A stretch of 64,000 nt of DNA from Timema cristinae (taxonomy: Eukaryota > Arthropoda > Insecta > Phasmatodea > Timematidae), in NCBI GenBank assembly GCA_039000515.1, contig JBCFYV010011135.1, positions 25,475,725-25,539,724 of the forward strand, given 5' to 3'. Below, in pieces: positions 56,223 through 64,000 of the stretch. Position 1 is the stretch's first letter; every line of letters begins with the position of its first letter. Below the pieces are notes generated by a model that saw only the letters and a list, made by a program, of their open reading frames with translations, had not been told where the DNA came from and did no database searches. A program made the translations under genes and the position numbers.

Positions 56223-56654
56223 GAGATTATTCATTATCTATAAAATATGAAACTTTTTTTATTCCAAACATTCGTAAATAAATTATCTATCATAGAAATA
56301 CCTAATCTGTGACTTATGTCCTTATGACACGGAATGTTTTATGTTAGCATTGTTCCATTATATACACTAGATTAAATTATTGGTATATTTTTCAATAAAA
56401 AAAAACATTTTGAAACAGCTTGTATACATAATAAAGTGGTAAGGGAAGTCAACTACAAGTCTAGGAGATCCTGGTTCAATTATAAGCAGGGCCCAGATTT
56501 TGATGATCTATAAAATAACCTAAATATTAAGGAAAAAACCCCTTCAAATTTTCAAAAAAGACCTAAAACTATTTTTTAAATGAACAAACTAGATCAAACA
56601 TACACTTAACATAATTAATGAAAAATTAAACAATATTCATACAATAAAGTATTT
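56223..56654. other. No feature seen
   Basis: AT-rich. A tRNA-like B-box scrap near 56,470 is too weak. Confidence 0.4.
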
Positions 56655-57432
56655 TACAACTAAACTCTTGTTTCTGCTTAATATAATATTGATTTACAAA
56701 TATCTGCTTCAGAAGTGATAGCTACCCCCTCCCAACTCAACCCTCTCCAGTCTAGTTGCAGTCTCACCAGGAATGTGTATTTTACAACTAAACTCTTGTA
56801 TTCTGCTGAATATAATATTGATTTACAAATATCTGCTTCAGAAGTGATAGCTACCCCCTCCCAACTCAACCCTCTCCAGTCTAGTTATAGTCTCACCAGG
56901 AATGTGTATTTTACAACTAAACTCTTGTATTCTGCTGAATATAATATTGATTTACAAATATCTGCTTCACAAGTAATAGCTACCCCCTCCCAACACAACC
57001 CTCTCCAGTCTAGTTGCAGTCTCACCAGGAATGTGTATTTTACAACTAAACTCTTGTATTCTGCTGAATATAATATTGATTTACAAATATCTGCTTCAGA
57101 AGTAATAGCTACCCCCTCCCAACTCAACCCTCTCCAGTCTAGTTGCAGTCTCACCAGAATGTGTATTTTACAACTAAACTCTTGTATTCTGCTGAATATA
57201 ATATTGATTTACAAATATCTGCTTCAGAAGAAATAGCTACCCCCTCCCAACGCAACCCTCTCCAGTCTAGTTGCAGTATCACCAGGAATGTATATTTTAC
57301 AACTAAACTCTTGTATTCTGCTGAATATAATATTGATTTACAAATATCTGCTTCAGAAGTAATAGCTACCCCCTCCCAACACAACCCTCTACAGTCTAGT
57401 TGCAGTCTCACCAGGAATGTGTATTTTACAAC
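56655..57432. repeat. 129-bp tandem repeat, ~6 copies
   Basis: Each unit has TTTTACAACTAAACTCTTGT, TCTGCTGAATATAATATTGA, ATCTGCTTCAGAAGTGATAG and CTCCAGTCTAGTTGCAGTCT. Units are over 95% alike by eye. The period is 43 codons, which yields a 173-residue open frame that is only the translated repeat. Confidence 0.95.
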
Positions 57433-58284
57433 AAAACAAGCAAAATGATATAAAGCTTATGGCCTACATTATATTTTCATTCAGACAAGTGTCTTGCAAA
57501 TACCTAAGTTATATATATATATTTATATAAAATATCAAGAGTAAAAAAAAATTACTTATTCAACATAAATGCCTTAAACATGACTCATGAATGGTTAAAA
57601 ATGATTTAAAAACTTTACACAAACCTTAAAATATGACGTAAAATTCTTAAATGGCCAAAAGTGATCAATAAACTATGCATTTCTACAACCAGGGGATCAT
57701 GAACAGAGTTTATGTACTTACGGGCATTGTCTCTGAAGAAAAAAAAAAAAAAAGTTGACATGTCATGAACATTGTGGGATTGATATCTACCACGAACAAA
57801 AGTCTGACATTTTAAAAATCAGTAGCCCCCTGTGAACAAACGTGTGCACCTCAAAGCAGGAAATTTTAAAATTTTGAGATTAGGTTCTCTCTAAGTCCAA
57901 TAAAAAATCTGTTTGAGCTGTTATTTTTACATTTAGTTAGATCAAATATTTGTTTGACAAAGATTTTGAAAATTTACAATGTGCTTTGGTATAATACAAT
58001 TTGTCAAATAAAAGTGAAATATATCATTTCCGAATCTAAGCTAATCAGATATCAAAGATATAAAATAAATTCTTAGAAAACTTGTATTTTTTTTTTGATA
58101 GAGCATTTAATGTAATACTTTTTATAGTTTTTTATAGTTACTAACTTGAAGTTTCAGGCAACACTATTCCAAACAATATGGCATGCCTGTTGCTGGTGGG
58201 GGATAGAGGAGGGGAGGTTTGAATATGGTCACATGACATTACAAAAAAATTAAATGTTATTTTTATAAGAATTAATTTGGTCAA
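57433..58284. other. No feature seen
   Basis: AT-rich unique sequence. Confidence 0.45.
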
Positions 58285-58500
58285 AACTCGCTTTGGCGGC
58301 TGCATTGTTTTAACGCACTACCTACTGTTGCTGTCAGACTAGATTGCCAATGACGATGAGATCAAGGTTTGAGGTTTTTTTTTCCAAAATTGTTTTCCAC
58401 TCTCCCTCCATACAAATGCCGGTACACTTCTTATAAATATAACCTTCCTAATCCCTAAAACTATTAACGCACACATAATGTTCTTTAGTGTAATAAAACC
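58285..58500 (+). mobile_element. SINE-B, diverged
   Basis: CGCTTTGGCGGCTGCATTG, GATGAGATCAAGGTTTGAGG and CCACTCTCCCTCCATACAAA, with a decayed tail. Confidence 0.6.
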
Positions 58501-58527
58501 GCTTTGCCCAATGGAAACTATTGCTTC

Positions 58528-59829
58528 TAGGGGTGGCTTAAGGGCTGGGTGAACCGGGCGGCTGACCGGGTCGTCAGCTCGAGGGGGCGCCAAACAGAGT
58601 ACCAACCTAACCTAGCAGCATAACTTGGAAATGATATGAAAATAATCCCCAAAACTCATAACTCAAAACCTAATGTAACCTAGGCGTAATAGTGGAGTTG
58701 CTAAGTATAAGAGTTATTCAATTTTTGATACTAACATGACATTTGACATAGTTGAATAAGCCTTTATTTTGTGAATAAAATGAAGTATAATGCCACTCTT
58801 AAAAAGTTATTTTACATCCGCCATCTTAAAAAAAATGATGCCTTAAAATGTTATTTTGCAATCAGGCCTATTTTTTAAATCGTTCACTATATTGAAATTT
58901 AAGAGGTGAACATTGTCTACAAAACATGTCCCGATAATTTTCTTTGTAATCCTGACTATTTTCGTACAATCGTGCTGTGAAACGTTTGTAGTACTGTATT
59001 ACAACCATTTACGTAGTTTCCCCTTCATAATATTTTTCATATCACGCCCAGGCTACGTTAGGTTTGGAGTTGCTAGGTTTGGCGTGGGAATAAGGAATTT
59101 TTTTTTTTTGGGGGGGGGGAGGTGTGTTCTAAAACTGTAAGCTTATGACATGAGGTTAAGACTTAAGCCTACTACTAAGCCTTAAGAATATTGTTATTTT
59201 ATACAATAGTGATGGAACATTATTTGTGTGAGGGGGGACGAGGGGGGGGGGACAAGAACAAAAAAAAGTTTTTTTCTGGAATTTCTACTCTCCTCTCCCC
59301 CAGTTAGTGTTTGAAAATTGGATGCTCCTAGAAGCTATTTGAAATAGTCCTTGTTTAGAGAATTTTTTGAAAATCATATTCTTTTAACAGCTATTTAGAA
59401 TAGTGCTCCCTCAAAATATTTTGAAATATGGAGGTTTCTAGAGGATATTTGAAGTAGTCCTCCTTGGCAAATTTTTGAAAATTGGATGCCCATAAAAGCT
59501 ATTTTTAAGATTTTTTTTTATAAATTAGATTCCCTACAATCTATTTGAAGTGGTGCTTACCCATAAGTTTTTTTTAAATTTGCATGCCCTAAGAGCTATT
59601 TAGAATGTTCTATGCATTTTTTTTTTAATTGGATACCTTAGAAGTTATTTGGAATGGCCAACAACAGGTTTGTTTTTTTCCCCTATAGTATCATGCTCAG
59701 CCTAAGTTAGGCTTAGAGTTGTTAATTTTGGAGATTATTTTCATACTATCCTAGTATCCCCCATTTTATATAAGGGGGCGCCAAAAAGCAATCCTGCACG
59801 GGTGCAAAATTTATCTCGGGCCACCCCTG
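58528..59829. mobile_element. hAT-type element, 1.3 kb, 8-bp target duplication
   Basis: Left end TAGGGGTGGC (expected CAGGGGTGGC), right end GGGCCACCCCTG. The flanks are ATTGCTTC (58,520-58,527) and ATTGTTTC (59,830-59,837), one difference. GGGGGCGCCA occurs inside both ends. The interior includes a degenerate ~62-bp tandem repeat at 59,285-59,670 (GAAAATTGGATGC, AGCTATTTGAAATAGT). No transposase is visible. Confidence 0.8.
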
Positions 59830-59837
59830 ATTGTTTC

Positions 59838-59992
59838 GATCTTATTGTTGATTTTGGAAAATTAGCCTACCACATTTAGCTGTGACCTAATATTGCTACT
59901 TAAAGGTCTGTGGTGTCAGTTCGTCAAACCTTCAACAATGACTCCTCTATTTTTTACTGTCCAACCCAACTCCATAAATAGTTAGAGTATAT
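59838..59992. other. No feature seen
   Basis: Short spacer. Confidence 0.4.
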
Positions 59993-60263
59993 TATTATTA
60001 ACACTGCGTCTTACTACCCGTGCGGGTTTACGCACTTACACTAATGTGTAATGGTAGGGTGATTGTGAGATGAAATGGAGGACCTACAGTTTAACGTGGG
60101 ATCCGAACCACGGTGGAGGCCTGGCATTCCCGCATTCACTAGATGTCTTGTCAGAGGTGAAGGAAGGGTTTGGTAATCAGATAAATCTGTGTCAGGACCT
60201 AGGATTGAACCACGGACCCCCAGCACAAAAGTCTGACACCTTACCCCTAGACCCAGGTCACCG
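59993..60263 (-). mobile_element. SINE-A, full length
   Basis: Tail CACTGCGTCTTACTACCCG, body GAACCACGGTGGAGGCCTGG, head complement ending CCCCTAGACCCAGGTCACC. Confidence 0.9.
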
Positions 60264-62005
60264 ACTTTAAAGTATATTAATTAGTAATACAAAATGTATT
60301 GCAGTAAAACTCTCCAATACAGATTTACTTCATAGAAAGCTCCTTTGAGATTGTGCGAATAAATTTGTCCATTCAAATTACAAATAATGGTTCTAAGAAA
60401 TAAACAAAGTATAAAACTAGAATTATATAATTACCATTTTATTGTTATAATACTATACGGTTTTATTTTGAAGCCTGAGTTGGAGCGTGTACATTTTTTA
60501 CCTCAAACGTTGACTCCACCCAAAATTGTTTACGACTCCACGATTCCGATTCCAGAGGTCAGACCTAATTTGTATAATTACCTTGTATGAAAATTAGATA
60601 TTTCAAAATAAAGTAGGTCTAAATAATTAACCTTCTTCAAAAAAGTTGATAAAATTATCTACCAGAGATGTATAAATCGTACATACAACAATGTTAAGCC
60701 TCGACCCTATCTAAATTATAAAAATTTAAAAATGTTCAAACAATGATATAAGTTGTAAGTTCATGTTTATTGAAAAATTATATTGTATGCAAAAAAGACT
60801 TTTTGCATAATACTTCAAAAAAAAGAGCTAGTAAGCTTAATTTTGCTATGTTATTAAATCCAACAACCTATGAATACAATAATACATTTTTGATTCACAC
60901 GTGCTGTCTTGATTTTATTATAAAGTCACCCAACCAACCCACTAAATCCCACATGCCCCCATTATAAAATAAACTCTGTAAATTGGGCTTCTTTATCTAT
61001 TCCGATAGTGACCCAATGTGTGTGTGGGATTAAGATTGAAAATCTAATACCAACACAACGGTGAAAAATGTAATTGTGACGCATCAATTTTTCAAGGGAT
61101 ATGTGGTAGGCCTAACATTTATTTGACAATCTATTCATAAACACACAGCCATATTTACATGGTTTTATTATATTAAAAAAAATAATTCAATAGCCTAGTT
61201 AATTTTAAGAATATTAACTATAGCAGCTTTATTAAAATTGTTATCACAGACAGAAGGTTAGGTTTATTCTGTTCGGGGTGGTTTGCTTTATAAGTTAATC
61301 AAGTTAGCGACTGTACATTAAAATATCTACCAATGCCATCATTTTAATAAGCCTATTATGTAATGAGAAAATACCCAATGTGATTGACAGTTCTGGCTGA
61401 ATGGTATCCCATGATTTAAGTCTTAAGTGAGTAGGTTTATATTTCCTAGCGTTTTTCATTTATTTAAAATTTACATATTTTATTAAAATTCTTATAAATC
61501 AAATATCCATATTCTTGATGTGTTTATTAATAAAATACATTTTTATAGTGATATGACGCAGACATTTTTAAAAATAAATCTGATGATAAAAGTTGTCCTA
61601 TCCCATAAAAAAAATTATGTAATCGGTCCTAACATTTATGCCTAAATTCTTATGAGAAAAAAATTAACTGAATAGAGACAAAAATAAGGAGTAAGAAAGT
61701 TTAAGCTAAAATTGACTGTGAAATTTTGTTTTTTCATCAAATACGCCTTATAGGTCTATAAATATTTATTTTTTATTCAATTCTGTGGGTTTGAAAATAT
61801 ATATAGAAAACCTTTTAAATATTTAAAACGCACATAGAAATTGACATGTGAATTTGAAGCACAACAAAAAAAAAACTTGCAGGTTATGCGTCTTAATCCC
61901 CAGACGAATTCCGACAGTGGCTTCAAGTGACGCCATCAGCTGTGAAATGACTAGTGGCCTATAGTAACAGGAACTTAACCTAAAGAAAAACATAACTGGT
62001 CTTAC
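60264..62005. other. No supported gene; probably intron 1 of the 62 kb gene
   Basis: AT-rich unique sequence, 1.7 kb without recognisable repeats, which is unusual for this window. On the minus strand it follows the donor at 62,005, so it is likely intronic. Confidence 0.45.
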
Positions 62006-62336
62006 CTGTATGCCAAGGACATACATTGGAACAACTTTGATAAGAAGTCTCTATGGACACTTGGGTTTTTTCTACATTTTGACAACCGCCCAAGGCTAGA
62101 AAACTGTTTTGTTTTGGTGAGACTAAGGTAACACTAGATTCTTCTTCAGGTTCAGGTACAGGCACTGCAACACTGGGCCAATCCTCATCGGCCTGAGCTT
62201 CTAAATCGAAATTTGAGACCATAAAATGTCCCGAGTGGATACTTTCCCGCTCGGGTTTTTTGCATCTGATATTCACCGAACTAGTTCCCTGAGTCATAAT
62301 GTTCACTTCCCGATACCTAAGTTCACCACACTGCAT
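62006..62336 (-). CDS. First coding exon of an unknown host protein
   Basis: ATG at 62,336 has TGA in frame five codons upstream, so the start is well supported. A second ATG lies at codon 14 (NIMTQGTSS). The frame runs 110 codons plus one base to a strong donor, CATACAG|GTAAGACC (intron base 62,005, phase 1). The peptide is hydrophilic: SSVNIRCKKPERES, GHFMVSNFDLEAQADEDWPS, an acidic proline-rich PVPEPEEESS, then SPKQNSFLALGG and a Cys-containing end. It has no signal peptide or membrane segment. I do not recognise a family. The disordered composition suggests the N-terminal part of a larger regulatory protein. Downstream exons would lie to the left and were not found. Confidence 0.65.
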
Positions 62337-62529
62337 TTGTAATCGCTTTCAAAAGATGTCACAGACAAACACAGATATAATACGTATTTCTCTCATAACA
62401 AAAACACACTCTTCATGTCCTGCCTTCGCCATGTTACGATTAAATTATGACGTACTTGTTGTTGTGCATAGAGAAGGAATTTCTGCCATAGAGAAGCTAT
62501 CATTATCAATAAAGTATCAGAATTCCTTC

Positions 62530-62640
62530 TCGCGCGCTATCTTCGTTCGCTTTAGAGAACTACGACGAGCTAGCGGTACTCGCAAAGTTGAAGCTACCGA
62601 GTGAGCCACCGATGTTATACCGTAATCAATTATGAACTCA
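62530..62640 (-). promoter_or_regulatory. Candidate promoter/5' UTR of the 62 kb gene
   Basis: A CpG-rich patch (CGCGCGCTATCTTCGTTCGC, GACGAGCTAGCGG) in AT-rich DNA, about 200-300 bases before the ATG. No TATA box or initiator can be assigned with confidence. Confidence 0.35.
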
Positions 62641-62879
62641 TCTGTTTACGTAGACATTTTGAATAGATTGTCACATTATCTTCTTATTGTGCGCTAATTA
62701 TGACTTAATGTATCGTAACTGTGTAAACTACGACTATAACATTTAAAAAAAATAGAACTTACCAAAATGATGACTTTAATTTTTGATAAAGCCAACCTTG
62801 GATCTTTGTGAATTAGTTTCTGGTCAACTGAACCGGGGTTGTTAATTTGGATCTCTAACCCAATTCCTATTATCCTGAT
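62641..62879. other. No feature seen
   Basis: AT-rich flank. Confidence 0.4.
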
Positions 62880-63685
62880 CAGTGGCAGCTCGTGTATAGG
62901 CACTGCGGAACTGCAGCACCCCCTATTTCCACGTGATATTAGCGATAACATTTAATATAATGAGTTATGTTTTCTTTAATTCTTTCTTTATTTTTGTAGT
63001 ACAATATATATTCCTTAAGCTTAATGTCAGTACTTTAGTAGCTATCCCCCAGTTGATGAAAAAAGATACAAAAATCTTTGTCTGGAACTGTGCGCTTCAC
63101 AGTGCCAGCGACGTGGTGTTTGGCAGATGTGCGCATGCGCACATAGGAAGGCGGGACTGCTAGGTAGAGAAATCACTGTTGCTCTCGCAGTGCTGGATCT
63201 GGCGTGATGGTAGATGGAAGTGGTTTTTTACTCAGCGTGTGTTGTGCTTAAAAACCGTATACCATACTCCTTACTGTGATAAAGTGTAGAAGAGTGTAGA
63301 GTTAGATTATTACTCTGCTTCCAGCTAATCTATTTGATTCTTTTTTTTTTTGTTATTTTATTTAACAAAAATACTAAATGCGCTTGCAGTACTTTCAATG
63401 GAGAAAAATTTCCTCGATTATCATCCAGAGATCAAGGAGAAAATTATTGAACTTTTTGCTCAAATTAAAACAAGAAGAATGGCTTTCATTTTTAAATAAA
63501 TAGATCAAGCTCTAACTGTAACAATTTAAGTTAAAGTAAGTAAAAGATTTTATTAAGATTTTATCAATTTCCTGAGTAAATTTTCTTTTCATACGTGTTT
63601 TTTTTCCTTTTACAACATTTTAAAACAAAGGCTAAAAATTTTCTGGAGCTGCACCCCCACTAGTTTTAGCTACGATCCGCCACTG
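62880..63685 (+). mobile_element. hAT-type element, partly coding relative of the 10.9 kb copy
   Basis: 806 bases from CAGTGGCAGCTCGTGTATAG to GATCCGCCACTG. The first 450 bases match the reversed 10,871-11,595 copy. It keeps the C-terminal transposase end at 63,377-63,499. The flanking 8 bases (ATCCTGAT, ATTTGAAA) do not match, so the target site is altered or this is a recombinant. Confidence 0.8.
63377..63499 (+). pseudogene. hAT transposase C-terminal end
   Basis: The frame NALAVLSMEKNFLDYH through EIKEKIIELFAQ and RRMAFIFK ends in TAA (63,497-63,499). LA-x-LSMEK with a helix and a basic RRM end is the typical C-terminal dimerisation tail of hAT transposases (family knowledge). Upstream coding sequence is gone, so it is an internal deletion derivative. 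Confidence 0.7.
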
Positions 63686-64000
63686 ATTTGAAATGTGTTG
63701 TATTTTGATAATCAAGATATTTATGCTCCGTTAATAGCTTGTCTTCAATATCACACAAGGTGCACTTAAGTACGGTAATAACAAAGACAATTTATGACCG
63801 TTTACTTCATTAAGACATGGCGTTGAATGACGTGGCTGTCGAAATATTTATTGACTTCAAAAAAATTACACCCAGTTAGGAAAGGTCTTAATTTATATTG
63901 ATTTTTTTTATGTCGTCAGGCCACACGAATAGTGTTCGCGTGCCATAATTTTGTCATCTCTGCCTTAGACTATGCGACCAAATTTAGAAATAGAGTGTCT
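63686..64000. other. No feature seen
   Basis: AT-rich to the window end. Confidence 0.45.

Noticed and set aside
56715..57236. 173-codon open frame with 43-residue repeats
   Set aside because: Same text is open on the other strand too; it is simply the 129-bp tandem repeat with a period divisible by three.

Overview
This window looks like nuclear DNA of an arthropod, most likely an insect. It is AT-rich and very dense in repeats: tRNA-derived SINEs, hAT-, Harbinger- and Tc1/pogo-type DNA transposon remnants, foldback elements, a broken LINE and at least ten minisatellite arrays. It has eukaryotic splice sites and no operons, ribosome binding sites or prokaryotic genes. The one recognisable host protein domain is a linker-histone-like winged helix that I associate with an insect family (DUF4777). 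I cannot name the species.

Host coding sequence is sparse, and everything I can support lies on the minus strand. (1) 62,336-62,006 is a first coding exon of an unknown protein with a strong 5' splice site. (2) A small gene runs leftward from a GC-rich 5' exon ending at 37,526, through a coding exon at 34,776-34,538, to a terminal coding exon at 30,171-30,015. The two coding exons join in phase into a 130-residue protein. (3) Three short exons at 14,953-14,814, 12,459-12,320 and 6,515-6,373 encode paralogous modules of 46-47 residues (pattern ME(D)...(S/T)P...S-x-W-L-x-x-V-D), each ending in a phase-2 donor. I do not know their family.

The most unusual signal is the link between tandem repeats and 5' splice sites. 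The ~1 kb minisatellite at 5,366-6,400 is a ~20-fold amplification of the exon-intron junction of the 6.5 kb exon, so each unit carries a copy of the exon end plus a GT donor. The exon at 14.8 kb has a two-copy duplication over its donor. The 54-bp minisatellite at 32.8-34.5 kb begins within about 40 bases of the donor of the winged-helix exon. A 29.6-29.9 kb array starts just beyond a GTGAGT that follows the terminal exon.

The rest is transposon landscape. Two SINE families with different tRNA-like heads share the same 3' tail. A LINE fragment is broken by a CAGGG-ended element that in one place is itself broken by another MITE. Several hAT-type elements have exact or near-exact 8-bp target duplications. 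An interspersed repeat (here R-X) is associated with three minisatellites (16.5, 20.3-21.8 and 23.0-26.1 kb), and a palindromic foldback family has four or five copies, one apparently filled with a 1.75 kb minisatellite. Some stretches (23.4-24.4 kb, 55.94-56.22 kb) carry many single-base deletions that look like residual assembly error.
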